From the NCBI GenBank assembly GCA_021847995.1, contig JAJZNE010000090.1:19060-57747 (forward strand): a DNA stretch of 38,688 nt, written 5' to 3'. Of this stretch, positions 18,228 to 28,219 are shown piece by piece. The translations under genes were made by a program, and so were the position numbers. How positions within the stretch are numbered: position 1 is the stretch's first letter; each line of letters starts with the position of its first letter. This DNA comes from Pseudomonadota bacterium (GTDB taxonomy: Bacteria > Pseudomonadota > Alphaproteobacteria > Acetobacterales > Acetobacteraceae). The notes below the pieces were generated by a model. The model saw only the letters and a list, made by a program, of their open reading frames with translations. It did no database searches and was not told the DNA's origin.

Positions 18228-19250
18228 TCAATTGGGCGTGACGGCCATCTCGACATCCCTGGTCGCCGACGCACCCGCCGCCTCCGCTTCGTCGGCCGGC
18301 GCGGCGACGCGCCTCAGCCACGCCTCGCGCCAATAGGGGTAGATTTCGCGGGCGCAGAACCAGCGGCCGAAGGAACGGTCGCCGGTGCAGACCGGGCCTT
18401 CCAGCTCGATGCAGTCATTGTTGAAGGTCAGCATCCGGCCGCTCGATTCCTCGATGATGCGGCTGACGCGGCGGCGCACCCGGAACCGCTTGCCGCATTC
18501 CGTCGCCATTTCCGGTGCCGAGAAATAAAGGCCGCGATTGGTGTTCCTGCGGTCCAGCGTGCGCGCGATCTCGATCGGCGAGCGCACTTCGACCCACTCG
18601 CCCGGTTGCAGGCCGAGCGGTGCCGGCTTCGGCGCGCCGGGCAGGCGGCGCACCGGCGGCAGCATTCCCGCCGGCCGCCGCAGAAGCCGGCGCAGTTCCC
18701 ACGGCAGGATGCGCAGCAGCAGCAGGCGCAGCATGCGGCCCCAGGTGACGTTGCCGGCTGACACCTCCCGCACATACTGGCGGGCGTCCCAGACCGGCAG
18801 CGGTGAGGTGGCGCGCTGTGCCTCGGTCGCCTGGCAGCGGAAATGGTCGGGCCGGTCGGCACGCTGTGCGTTCGCCGCCGCCACCCGTGCCAGCGCGGCG
18901 AGGGCGGCCGCATCCGGCGGGGGCGGCGGCGCCCCCGGCGCCATGCGGATAAGCCAAGCCTCCTTCCAGTAGATGCGGCAGGCCGCCTGGCATCCGCCAT
19001 GACCGGCCCCGTCGCAGCGCAGATCCTCCAGGAACACCGTATCCACCATGCGCCGGCTGGCGACCGGGCAGATCGTGTCGCAGATTTTCTCGACCCGCTT
19101 GGCCACCGTGAAGATGCTGCCGTAATGGCGCAGCATCTCCGGCATGAACGGCACGCCGGCAAGGCTGCCCGCCGCATCCAGGCTGGCCAGGATGTCGGCC
19201 GGGCCGCGCAGCGCCACGCGGTCGCCGGGTCGAAGGCGGTCGGCAGTCAT
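18228..19250 (-). CDS. Unrecognised protein with two homologous Cys-containing repeats
   Basis: 340 residues; no known function assigned. Residues about 8–103 and 216–315 are two copies of one module. Each begins with PGD/E-x-V-x-V/L-R, continues through a PEM block (FMPEML / FSAPEM), a basic strand (FTVAKRVEKI / FRVRRRVSRI), and ends in cysteines followed by a near-identical tail, IYWKEAWLIRM versus YPYWREAWLRRV. Several Cys in each copy (for example C79, C87, C91 and C280, C288, C299) could bind metal or form disulfides. The linker 104–215 is Pro/Arg-rich. No signal peptide is evident. The ATG at 19250 was chosen from three because the conserved module starts right after it; 19268 is possible. 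It sits between the sugar cassette and the clc gene, on the same strand as both. Confidence 0.7.
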   Translation of the reverse strand: MTADRLRPGDRVALRGPADILASLDAAGSLAGVPFMPEMLRHYGSIFTVAKRVEKICDTICPVASRRMVDTVFLEDLRCDGAGHGGCQAACRIYWKEAWLIRMAPGAPPPPPDAAALAALARVAAANAQRADRPDHFRCQATEAQRATSPLPVWDARQYVREVSAGNVTWGRMLRLLLLRILPWELRRLLRRPAGMLPPVRRLPGAPKPAPLGLQPGEWVEVRSPIEIARTLDRRNTNRGLYFSAPEMATECGKRFRVRRRVSRIIEESSGRMLTFNNDCIELEGPVCTGDRSFGRWFCAREIYPYWREAWLRRVAAPADEAEAAGASATRDVEMAVTPN

Positions 19251-19312
19251 GCGTGCTTCTCTCTCCATGTCGTGCCGCGGCAAACTAGCCGCTCGCGCGC
19301 ACGGGGCGGGAT

Positions 19313-19349
19313 CACGTTGCCGCAACGCGCAGCATCACGCGGCGACGTG
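19313..19349. repeat. Imperfect inverted repeat between the clc gene and the duplicated-domain gene
   Basis: An 11-bp stem (19313–19323 against 19339–19349, one T·G pair) encloses a 15-nt loop. It lies 27 nt after the clc stop on the minus strand and 62 nt before the next gene. It could mark the end of the min–clc transcript or be a regulator site; no U-run is present. Confidence 0.3.
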
Positions 19350-19376
19350 AACCACCGGAACGTTACAGGCTCCGCC

Positions 19377-20690
19377 TCAGTGCGGCAGGCGCGCGGTGTA
19401 GATCGAGCGTGGCTCCAGCGCGCGCGCCGTGAGCGTGGCGGCGGCAACGGCGAGCAGCAGCGGCACCGCCTGCGGGTCGATGCGGCGGGTCAGTTCCAGC
19501 ATCAGGGCAAGCGCCGACAGCGGCCCGTGGGTGGCGGCGGCCAGGAACGCGGTTGTGCCGATCAGGCCGGAGACGCCGACCGGAAGCGGCGGCTGGATGA
19601 TTTCGAACACCCCGCCGAGCAGGGCGCCGAGCAGGGCGCCGAGTGCCAGCGTCGGCGTGAACAGCCCGCCCGGCGCGCCGGCGGCGAGGCAGGCCGTCGT
19701 CGCCAGCAGCCGCAGCGGCAGCAGGGCGGCGAGCGCGGCCAGCGGCAGCGACCCGGTGAGCGTCTGCGTCACCACGTCCTTGCCGTTGCCGAGCACCTGC
19801 GGAAACCGCAGCGCCACCACCCCGAGCGCGCCGAGTACCAGCAGCGGGGCCGCCAGTTCCTTCCAGCCGCGGAAGCGCTTGCCGTCGGCCCACGCGATTG
19901 CACGCACATGTGCCACCGCCGCCAGCCCGACCAGCGGGCCGGCCAGCAGCGCGAACGCCAGCAGCCGCTCGGAGGGAAGGGTCGGAAAGCCGAAATCATA
20001 GGTCACAACATGCGGCAGCAGCAGCCAGGAGGTCGCGGTGGCGATCCCGCTCGCCGCCAGCGCCGGCAGCATCAGCGCGAGATTGAGCGTGCCGAGCAGC
20101 ACCTCCGCGGTATAGAGCGCGCCGCCGAACGGCACGTCGTAGACCGCCGCCATGCCGGCCCCGGCGCCACAGGCAACCAGCAGCCGGCGCTGCGGCGCAT
20201 CGAGGCCGGACCAGTCGGCCAACAGGTTGGCGGCAACTCCGCCCACCTGTTTCGGCGCCCCTTCCCGCCCGAGCGCGACACCCATGCCGACCCCGACGAT
20301 GGAGAGCACGGCACGGACCAGGGTCGGCGCCGGATCGAGCCGGCCGTCAGCGAGCCACACCGCTGCCGTGACCTCTCCGCCATGTCCGCCGACATGCAGG
20401 CGCAGGAAGCGCCGCATCAGTCCGGTCAGCATGCCGGCGGCGAGCAGCACCAGCACCACGCGCGCTGCCGGCGCGCGGGCAACCGCGTCGAAGAAGCCGC
20501 TCTGCTGATAATTCCACGCGACATGCTGCACCGTGTGCAGCAGCACCATCAGCGCCCCGGCGGCAAGCCCGGCTGCGATGCCGGTCGCGATCAGCAGCAG
20601 CCAGAAGCGCGGCGTCAGGCGGACCGGCGCATCCAGTTCCGGCCGCGGTGCGCGAACGCTCGGCGGCCCGCGCGCGATCGCTGCCGTCAT
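19377..20690 (-). CDS. CLC-family chloride channel or chloride/proton antiporter
   Basis: 437 residues and strongly hydrophobic throughout, with about 10 or more membrane helices as in CLC proteins. Family motifs: GREGAPKQVG (about 140), carrying the gating glutamate; GAGMAAVYDVPFGGALYTAE (about 180–200); and GAPGGLFTPTLALGALLG (about 337–352). The first selectivity motif, normally GSGIP, is not visible; the corresponding stretch reads VGGHGGEVTAAVW. Antiport or channel mode cannot be told. The gene starts only 6 nt after the minE stop with no obvious ribosome binding site, so it is probably translated by coupling from the min operon. That linkage is unusual and may simply be read-through. 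Confidence 0.85.
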   Translation of the reverse strand: MTAAIARGPPSVRAPRPELDAPVRLTPRFWLLLIATGIAAGLAAGALMVLLHTVQHVAWNYQQSGFFDAVARAPAARVVLVLLAAGMLTGLMRRFLRLHVGGHGGEVTAAVWLADGRLDPAPTLVRAVLSIVGVGMGVALGREGAPKQVGGVAANLLADWSGLDAPQRRLLVACGAGAGMAAVYDVPFGGALYTAEVLLGTLNLALMLPALAASGIATATSWLLLPHVVTYDFGFPTLPSERLLAFALLAGPLVGLAAVAHVRAIAWADGKRFRGWKELAAPLLVLGALGVVALRFPQVLGNGKDVVTQTLTGSLPLAALAALLPLRLLATTACLAAGAPGGLFTPTLALGALLGALLGGVFEIIQPPLPVGVSGLIGTTAFLAAATHGPLSALALMLELTRRIDPQAVPLLLAVAAATLTARALEPRSIYTARLPH

Positions 20691-20696
20691 GCGCGG

Positions 20697-20996
20697 TCAG
20701 GGGGCGGCGAGCTTGGCGCCGCCGCTGCTGCCGTTGCCGGGATGTGCCTTCGATAGCGACGGCACCTCGATGTCGATCTCCAGCGTCGAGTAGGCATCGC
20801 CGCGGTCGAGCTTGACCTGCACCTTCTCGCGCTCCAGCGGGAAGTGCTTGGCGATCACGCCGATGATCTCCTCCTTCAGCGTCGCCATCAGATCGGAGCC
20901 GCCGCTGATCGCGCGTTCGTGGGCGAGCAGGATCTGCAGCCGCTCGCGCGCGACCGGCGCGCTCGGGCGCGGTTTGAGGAAGCCGAACAGGTTCAT
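20697..20996 (-). CDS. minE: Cell division topological specificity factor MinE
   Basis: 99 residues. The N-terminal amphipathic MNLFGFLK binds the membrane. [13 protein letters not shown] is the anti-MinCD segment that displaces MinC and triggers MinD ATP hydrolysis. The C-terminal half ([37 protein letters not shown]) is the dimerising topological-specificity domain. A short Gly/Ser-rich tail follows. The ATG overlaps the minD stop (ATGA), fixing the start. MinE drives pole-to-pole oscillation of MinD so that FtsZ rings form only at mid-cell. Confidence 0.97.
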   Translation of the reverse strand: MNLFGFLKPRPSAPVARERLQILLAHERAISGGSDLMATLKEEIIGVIAKHFPLEREKVQVKLDRGDAYSTLEIDIEVPSLSKAHPGNGSSGGAKLAAP

Positions 20997-21808
20997 GCCA
21001 CCCGCCTCCCGAACAGCTTGCTCATCAGCCCGCGCCGTTCCTCCGGCACCGCGATCGGCAGCGTCTCGCCCTGCAGGCGCTTGGCGGCGTCGAAATAGGC
21101 GCGGGCCGGCGCGCTCTCCGGCGCATGCAACGTCACCGGCGCGCCGATGTTCGACGACCGCAGCACATCCTCGCTTTCGGGGATGATGCCGAGCAGCGGG
21201 ATCGACAGGATCTCCAGCACGTCATCGACCTTCAGCATCTCCCCGCGGGCGGCGCGGGCGGGATGGTAGCGCGTGACCAGCAGATGCTTCTCGATCCGTT
21301 CCCCGTTCTCGGCCCGCGCGGTCTTCGCGTCCAGCATGCCGATGATGCGGTCGGAATCGCGCACCGAGGAGACTTCCGGGTTGGTGACGACGACCGCGAT
21401 ATCGGCGTTGCGCATCGCCAGCATCGCCCCCTTCTCGATCCCGGCGGGGCTGTCGCAGATCACCCAGTCGAATTTTTCCTTGAGCTCGGCGATGACGCGG
21501 GCGACTCCCTCCTGCGTCAGCGCGTCCTTGTCGCGGGTCTGGCTCGCCGGCAGCAGGTGCAGCGTCTCGATCCGCTTGTCGCGGATCAATGCCTGTGGCA
21601 GCCGCGCATCGCCCTGGATGACATTGATCAGGTCGAACACCACCCGCCGCTCCGCCCCCATCACCAGATCGAGGTTGCGCAGCCCGACATCGAAATCGAC
21701 CACCACCACGCTGCGGCCGGCCTGTGCCAGCGCGGCCCCCAGCGCCGCGGTCGAGGTGGTTTTGCCCACCCCCCCCTTCCCCGACGTCACCACCAGCACC
21801 TTGGCCAT
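20993..21808 (-). CDS. minD: Septum site-determining ATPase MinD
   Basis: 271 residues, ParA/MinD superfamily. The deviant Walker A KGGVGKTT lies near the N-terminus. [30 protein letters not shown] and [17 protein letters not shown] match MinD closely. The C-terminal SKLFGRRV is the amphipathic membrane-targeting helix. The ATG at 21808 was preferred over one three codons upstream, because GGAGGGG (21817–21823) lies 8 nt before it and [13 protein letters not shown] is the conserved start. MinD recruits MinC to the membrane; MinE stimulates its ATPase. It lies 51 nt downstream of minC. Confidence 0.98.
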   Translation of the reverse strand: MAKVLVVTSGKGGVGKTTSTAALGAALAQAGRSVVVVDFDVGLRNLDLVMGAERRVVFDLINVIQGDARLPQALIRDKRIETLHLLPASQTRDKDALTQEGVARVIAELKEKFDWVICDSPAGIEKGAMLAMRNADIAVVVTNPEVSSVRDSDRIIGMLDAKTARAENGERIEKHLLVTRYHPARAARGEMLKVDDVLEILSIPLLGIIPESEDVLRSSNIGAPVTLHAPESAPARAYFDAAKRLQGETLPIAVPEERRGLMSKLFGRRVA

Positions 21809-21816
21809 TCGCTGCA

Positions 21817-21823
21817 CCCCTCC
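21817..21823 (-). promoter_or_regulatory. Strong ribosome binding site of minD
   Basis: GGAGGGG on the minus strand, 8 nt before the ATG at 21808. It decides between two in-frame ATGs. Confidence 0.65.
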
Positions 21824-21859
21824 AGGGCCGCCCCCACCGGCCGCCCGCCATTGCTGAAA

Positions 21860-22552
21860 TCAGTCCAGCCCCGCCACGATCATCGAGTCGCCGGAAAGCC
21901 AGGCCTGCGCCGGCCGGCCACGCAGGGCCGGTTCGATGTCGTCGGCGGTCCGGTAAAGCCCGTCGATCGCCAGCAATTCGGCTTCCAGTTTGCGGCAGAA
22001 AATGCGTGCTCCGGCATGGCCCGACATGCCGGCGACCGCGCGGCCGCGCAGCGCGCCATAGACATGGATCGACCCGCCCGCCACCACCTCCGCCCCGGAG
22101 CCGACGCTGCCCACCACCGTCACGTCGCCGCGCGGGAACACCACCGACTGGCCGGAGCGCACCGGCTGATCGAGCAGCAGGCAGGCCGGCTCGGCCGGGG
22201 TGGGCGCTTCCGGCTCGGCCGCCGCGATGCCGTCGGCGACGGTGCGCCCGCCGGCGAGCAGCGGCGGCAATTCCACGCCGACCACGTTCGGCTCGATCCC
22301 CTCGATCCCGACCAGCCGGATGCCGCGTGCCCGCAGCGCCTCCATCAGTCCCGCCACCAGTTCCGGCACGCCGGCCAGCGCCGACAGGTCGGCCACCACC
22401 GGCTTGCCGGCGAAATAGGCCGGAGATCGCTGCATTTGTGAATCGAGCCCGTTCAGCCACTCGTCGAGCGGCGGCTCCGGCACCAGCACGAGGGCGATGA
22501 AGGAGCGGCCGCGGACTCGGACGAAGGGGCGGGGGCGGGCAGCAGAGGACAC
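21860..22552 (-). CDS. minC: Septum site-determining protein MinC
   Basis: 230 residues. The N-terminal part (about 8–100) is the FtsZ-inhibiting domain (FVRVRGRSFIALVLVPE, PVVADLSAL). A Pro/Ala-rich linker follows. The C-terminal beta-helix (about 130–230) has the repeating pattern VVGSVGSGAEVVAGGSIHVYGALRGRAVAG and ends in ELLAIDGLYRT, as in MinC dimers that bind MinD. The start is a GTG at 22552; an in-frame TAG lies four codons upstream and no ATG occurs before the conserved part. No clear Shine–Dalgarno sequence precedes it. It is first of minC–minD–minE; gene order and strand match the canonical operon. Confidence 0.94.
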   Translation of the reverse strand: MSSAARPRPFVRVRGRSFIALVLVPEPPLDEWLNGLDSQMQRSPAYFAGKPVVADLSALAGVPELVAGLMEALRARGIRLVGIEGIEPNVVGVELPPLLAGGRTVADGIAAAEPEAPTPAEPACLLLDQPVRSGQSVVFPRGDVTVVGSVGSGAEVVAGGSIHVYGALRGRAVAGMSGHAGARIFCRKLEAELLAIDGLYRTADDIEPALRGRPAQAWLSGDSMIVAGLD

Positions 22553-22630
22553 GGGGCCGGGCTACAGGCCGCTCCCGCTTCCGTCAACCGAAACCCGCAG
22601 TCGATACGACGATGGCGGAAACGCACCGCT

Positions 22631-23389
22631 TCACGGCGGCGGCGGCCGGCTCGGGGCCGGGTTCATGGTGGCAGGGACGGGGGGCGGGGCGGGGCCGGGC
22701 ACAAGCTGGGTCAGCGAATCGGGCGACCCGCCGATCGCCTGCACGGCCACCACCTGGCCGAACGGCGTTTGCAGGGCGTAACCTTCGACCGCGACCTGAT
22801 TGCCCGGCGCCAGCAGCCCGGCGACGCGGCGGGCGGCGTCCGGGGGCAGGCGGAGATTGGTGCCGTCGCCGAGCAGCGCCCCGTCCAGCGCCCCGTCGGC
22901 GGCATGCAGCGGGCGCATGACGCGCCCCTGGAGGGAGGCTTCATGCGCGCCGGGCGGCGGCAGCCCGGGCGGGCGGGCGGGCGCCTCGTGCTGTGCGGCG
23001 AGTGGCGGGGCGGGCGGGGCACCCTGGGCGGCCACGGCGCGGCGGCTGCGGGCATCCGTGATCATGGTGGCATCGACGACTCCCGGCGTCGGCGTGCGCC
23101 AGCCCTGCACGTGCACCTCGTCACCGGCGATCACCGCCGCCTGTAGATCCGCGGCGAGGCGGCGCGGGACATGCACTTCCGTGCCGTCGCCGAGCAGCAG
23201 GCCGTTGACGCTGCCGTCCGGCGCCAGGGTGAAGGCCTGCACGGCACCATCGACCACGCTCGCACCCACGGCGCCGGGTGGCGGCGGCGGGGCCGGCGGC
23301 AACTCCGCGGCGGCGGCGGCCAGCGGCAGCAGGACCGCCAGGGCGCCGAGATTGGTTCCGAGATTGCGGGCGGCGGGACGCACGGTCAT
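22631..23389 (-). CDS. Hypothetical secreted Pro-rich protein with two OB-like repeats
   Basis: 252 residues. Residues 1–29 look like a signal peptide ending AAAAAEL, then a proline run. Two related modules follow. Module 1 (about 48–112) has FTLAPDGSVNGLLLGDGTEVHVP and AGDEVHVQGW. Module 2 (about 154–219) has LHAADGALDGALLGDGTNLRLP and PGNQVAVEGY. The pattern (short strands, LLGDGT, then a G-x-x-V-x-V-x-G-Y/W strand) suggests a small beta-barrel of the OB type, but no known family is claimed. Linker and tail are Pro/Ala-rich. The location is probably periplasmic or exported. It is on the same strand as minC, 78 nt upstream; nothing else links it to division. Confidence 0.65.
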   Translation of the reverse strand: MTVRPAARNLGTNLGALAVLLPLAAAAAELPPAPPPPPGAVGASVVDGAVQAFTLAPDGSVNGLLLGDGTEVHVPRRLAADLQAAVIAGDEVHVQGWRTPTPGVVDATMITDARSRRAVAAQGAPPAPPLAAQHEAPARPPGLPPPGAHEASLQGRVMRPLHAADGALDGALLGDGTNLRLPPDAARRVAGLLAPGNQVAVEGYALQTPFGQVVAVQAIGGSPDSLTQLVPGPAPPPVPATMNPAPSRPPPP

Positions 23390-23518
23390 GACCTCTCTCG
23401 ACAGCGCCAGCCCTCATCAGCGCCGGTGCTGCGGCGAAAAGCCCGGGAAGGCGCCAAAGTTCCCGCCGCCGCGGCGCAACCTCTGCCCGGCGCGCCGGTT
23501 CTCCTCCCGATGGCGGGC

Positions 23519-23523
23519 GGAGG
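23519..23523 (+). promoter_or_regulatory. Ribosome binding site of the small ORF at 23532
   Basis: GGAGG 8 nt before the ATG. It is the main support that this short frame is translated. Confidence 0.55.
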
Positions 23524-23531
23524 CAGAGGCG

Positions 23532-23771
23532 ATGATCGAGCTCCCGGTGGAAGGCTTCCCGATCGCGGCCGAGGCGGTGCAGTCCTGGTTCATCGACCGC
23601 CACGGCCGCCTGCCGAGCGCGCCGGAACTGACCACCATCCTCAATGCGATGGCGGCGCGGGAGGCGACGCCGCCGGTGTGCGACACCGGGGTTGCCCCGC
23701 CACCGGACGTTGCCGAGGACGCCGGCGGCGCGGCGGAGGGGGCGGAACGCCACGACGCAACCCCCGGATGA
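23532..23771 (+). CDS. Small hypothetical protein (79 aa)
   Basis: A short plus-strand gene between a secreted-protein gene and the nucleoside hydrolase gene. The first half (IELPVEGFPIAAEAVQSWF and RLPSAPELTTILNAMAA) has balanced composition with an amphipathic helical look, unlike the Arg/Pro-rich shadow frames around it. The second half is Ala/Glu/Gly-rich and probably disordered. A GGAGG sits 8 nt upstream of the ATG. No signal peptide or membrane segment is seen, and function is unknown. Confidence is moderate because the frame is short and unsupported by homology I can name. Confidence 0.5.
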   Translation: MIELPVEGFPIAAEAVQSWFIDRHGRLPSAPELTTILNAMAAREATPPVCDTGVAPPPDVAEDAGGAAEGAERHDATPG

Positions 23772-23793
23772 ACGGCGCGGCGGGGGCGATGGG

Positions 23794-24762
23794 TCAGGGA
23801 ATGACGGACCCCCGTTCGCCGCGCATCGCCGCGATGAAGCGCGCGCGGAAGCGCGGTTCCTCGACACCGAGACAGACCGCGGCGTTCGGGCGCGTGCGGC
23901 CGGTGCGGCGGCGATCGGCCACCACCTGTCCGCGCGTCAGCTCGCCGGCCAGTTCCACATCGACCTGCATCGCCTCGGCCGTCACCAGCGCCGCATCCTC
24001 GGCCACCGCGACCGCCAGCGGATCGTGCAGGCCGCAGCCCGCGATGCCGGGATACTGTGCCTGATAGGCGGCGAGATAGAACCGCGCCATCGCCATCAGC
24101 GCCGCCGCCGCGCCGCCCGCTGGCGCGATCTCATCGGCGATCGCCGGGGTCAGCAGCGTCTGCATGGTCACATCCATGCCGACCAGGGTCAGCGCCGCGC
24201 CGGCGCCGAGCACGATGCGCCCGGCCTCGGGGTCGTTCCACATGTTGGCATCCGCCATCGGGCTGGCGATGCCCGGCACGCCGGGGTGGAACAGGGTGCC
24301 GCCCATCACCACCACGCCGCGCAGCAGCCGCGCCAGTTCCGGCGCCCGCGCGAAGGCGAGCGCAGCATTGGTCAGCGGCCCGACGGTGCACAGCGTGAGC
24401 GCGCCCGGATGCGCCCGCGCCATGCCCAGGATGAGGTCCGCGGCATGCGCGTCGAGCGCTGCGCGCGACGGCGGCGGCAGCGCCACCTCGCCGATGCCGT
24501 TCTGCCCGTGGATATGCGCCGCCCCGCGGACATAGGGCCGGGTCAGCGCATGGGCGGCACCGGCGGCGACCGGGATGTCGGGGCGGCCGAGCAGGTCGAG
24601 CACCTGCAGCGTGTTGCGCGTGGCGGCGGCCACGTCGATGTTGCCGAAGGTGGTCGTCACCGCCTCCAGCACGATGCCCGGCCGGCCGAGCGCATAGGCG
24701 ATCGCCAGCGCATCGTCGATGCCCGTGTCCACATCGAGGATCATTCGGCAGGGCTGCGCCAT
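23794..24762 (-). CDS. Inosine/uridine-preferring nucleoside hydrolase family protein
   Basis: 322 residues. The calcium-binding N-terminal motif DVDTGIDDALA (10–20) supplies the Asp cluster, including the Asp expected to activate water. Later blocks are TTFGNIDVAAATRNTL, TVGPLTNAALAF, VVMGGTLF, NMWNDPEA and a C-terminal HDPLAVA. The enzyme cleaves the N-glycosidic bond of ribonucleosides to base and ribose. The ATG at 24762 has AAGGAG about 8 nt upstream; longer in-frame starts would overlap the permease gene and look random. It lies 22 nt downstream of two BMP-family transporter permeases and so probably acts on the imported nucleoside. Confidence 0.92.
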   Translation of the reverse strand: MAQPCRMILDVDTGIDDALAIAYALGRPGIVLEAVTTTFGNIDVAAATRNTLQVLDLLGRPDIPVAAGAAHALTRPYVRGAAHIHGQNGIGEVALPPPSRAALDAHAADLILGMARAHPGALTLCTVGPLTNAALAFARAPELARLLRGVVVMGGTLFHPGVPGIASPMADANMWNDPEAGRIVLGAGAALTLVGMDVTMQTLLTPAIADEIAPAGGAAAALMAMARFYLAAYQAQYPGIAGCGLHDPLAVAVAEDAALVTAEAMQVDVELAGELTRGQVVADRRRTGRTRPNAAVCLGVEEPRFRARFIAAMRGERGSVIP

Positions 24763-24784
24763 CTCATCGGCTCCTTGGCAGGGA

Positions 24785-25678
24785 TCAGGCTGGCTGGCGG
24801 GGGCGGCGGCCGAGCAGCAGGGCGGCGAGGGTGACGAGATAGGGCGCGATGTCGGTGAGCTGACTTGCCATCCCCAGGCTCTGCAACCGCAGCCCGACCG
24901 CATCGGCGAAGCCGAACAGCACGCAGGCGAGCGCGGCGAGCAGCGGGTTGTTGCGCCCCAGCATGACGGCAACGACGGCGATCCAGCCCCGCCCCGCGCT
25001 CATGTCCTCGGAAAAGACGCTGATCGTGCCGAGTGCGAGCTGCGCGCCGGCCAGCCCGGTAAGCGCGCCCGCGCCGAGCACCGTGGCGGCCCGGTAGCGT
25101 CCGACCGCAACGCCGAGCGTTGCCGCCGCCCCGGCCTCCGCCCCGACGCCGCGCAGCCGCAGGCCCGGTGCTGTGCGGAACAGCCCCACGCCGATCAGCG
25201 CCGTCACCCCCCAGGCGAGCCAGGTCAGCGCCGTCTGGCCGGAAAATACCGCCGCCGCCAGCGGCGCGCGGTCGAGCGCCGCGATGCGCAGCGCCGGCAG
25301 GCCGATGATGCGCGGGTCGTCGAAGGTGCCGCTGACCCCGAACATCTGGCGCAGCAGATAGGCCGTCAGGCCGGAGGCGAGCAGGTTCATGCCGATGCCG
25401 ATGACGATGGCATCGCCGCGCAGCATGGTGCTGCCGCAGGCCAGGATCAGGGCGAACAGCGTCGCAGCCGCGGCGCCGCACGCCACCCCCGCCGCGGCGC
25501 CGGCGAAATGGAAGCTGCCGGCGACGGCGGCGAAGGCGCCGACCAGAATCTGCCCCTCCAGCGCGATGTTGAACACGCCCGCCTGCGCGCACAGCGACCC
25601 GGCCAGCGCCGCCAGCAGCAGCGGCGTGATCGCCTGCACCGCTGAGTGGACGAGAAACGGGGAGACGAACCCGCTCAT
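24785..25678 (-). CDS. BMP-type nucleoside/simple-sugar ABC transporter permease (second subunit)
   Basis: 297 residues, hydrophobic, with about 8–9 membrane helices. LCAQAGVFNIALEGQILVGAF is the hallmark of this permease family (YufQ/BmpB-like; NIxxEGxMLxGA), followed by GDAIVIGIGMNLLASG and GRGWIAVVAVMLGRNNP. It pairs with the permease encoded just upstream. The ATG overlaps that gene's stop (ATGA at 25675–25678), which fixes the start; the open frame upstream of it lies inside the other permease gene. Together with the double ATPase and the BMP binding protein it forms a purine-nucleoside-type importer, with the nucleoside hydrolase directly downstream. Confidence 0.92.
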   Translation of the reverse strand: MSGFVSPFLVHSAVQAITPLLLAALAGSLCAQAGVFNIALEGQILVGAFAAVAGSFHFAGAAAGVACGAAAATLFALILACGSTMLRGDAIVIGIGMNLLASGLTAYLLRQMFGVSGTFDDPRIIGLPALRIAALDRAPLAAAVFSGQTALTWLAWGVTALIGVGLFRTAPGLRLRGVGAEAGAAATLGVAVGRYRAATVLGAGALTGLAGAQLALGTISVFSEDMSAGRGWIAVVAVMLGRNNPLLAALACVLFGFADAVGLRLQSLGMASQLTDIAPYLVTLAALLLGRRPRQPA

Positions 25679-26684
25679 CCGCCCGCCTGCCGGCGATCGA
25701 GGCCGTGGCGGGCGGCGAGCAGCAGGATGACCACCGCCTGAAGGATCATCGCCAGCACGCGCGGCACCGCCGTTTCCCGCTGCATGGCGAAGGCACCGGT
25801 CTGCAACACGGCAAAGAACAGCGCGGCGGCGATCGCCCCCGCCGGTTCGCCCCCCGCCAGCAGGGCGGCCATCAGCCCCGACCACGTGAAGCCGGGGGAG
25901 AGCAGGGCGCCGTCGGTGAAGCGGAACTGCGCGCCGAGCACCAGGATGGCGCCGACCAGTCCGGCCAGGCCGCCGCTGATCGCCATCGCCGCCAGCGCCT
26001 GCCGTCCCGGCCGCACCCCGCCATAGGCGGCGAATCGCGGATTGAGGCCGCGCATGCGCAGCGCATAGCCGGCGACCAGCCGCCGGTCCGCCACCACCGC
26101 CAGGACTGCGACCAGCAGCATCGCCAGGGCGCCGCCGCCGATGCCCGCGCCCAGTTCCGGCAGCCGTGCCGATGCCGCAATCAGCACGGTTTGCGGCAGC
26201 CCGCTGCTATGGTCGCGCAGCGGGAAGCCGACCAGCCAGGAGGCAAGGCCGATCATCGGGTAGCTGAGCAGGAGGCTGAGGACCAGCATCGGGATGCCGT
26301 GCCGCACTTCCCCCCAGGCGGCGAGTGCCGCGTAGGCAGCGGCGGCGAACACCGCAGCGAGCATCGCGAGCGCGATGATGAACGCCCCCGGCGCGGGCGG
26401 CAGGGCGAGCGGGACCAGGGCGGCGACCAGGCCGCCCAGCACCAGTTGCCCGTCGCCGCCGAGATTGACCATGCCGCCGCGCAGCGGAACCGCGGCGGCG
26501 AGCGTCATGCCGACCAGCGGCACCGCCCAGTTGAGGGTGTTCGGCAGCGTGTCCCACGCCAGCGCACCCGTCACGATCGCGCCATAGGCGGTGAGCGGAT
26601 CGGCCCCCGAGGCCGCGACGAGCAGCGCGCCCAGGCCGAGCGCCGCGGTCACCGCGAGGACCGCGGCCGGCGGGCGAAGCCGTC

Positions 26685-26688
<4 letters not shown>
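25675..26688 (-). CDS. BMP-type nucleoside/simple-sugar ABC transporter permease (first subunit)
   Basis: 337 residues and very hydrophobic. ADPLTAYGAIVTGAL and PLRGGMVNLGGDGQLVLGGL are typical of the larger permease of BMP/RbsC-like nucleoside importers (YufP-like). MRGLNPRFAAYGGV and GGLAGLVGAILVLGAQFRF continue the family pattern, and the end is LLLAARHGLDRR. Its start overlaps the ATPase stop (ATGA, 26685–26688) and its stop overlaps the second permease start, so ATPase and both permeases are translationally coupled. It acts in the inner membrane. Confidence 0.92.
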
Positions 26689-28202
<1,514 letters not shown>

Positions 28203-28219
28203 ACGCGCAGACGGCGCCG

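Noticed and set aside
22553-22587. Promoter for minC with TTGACG at 22582–22587 on the minus strand
   Set aside because: The −35 is good, but the hexamer at the right distance (TAGCCC) does not resemble a −10, so I do not list it as a feature.
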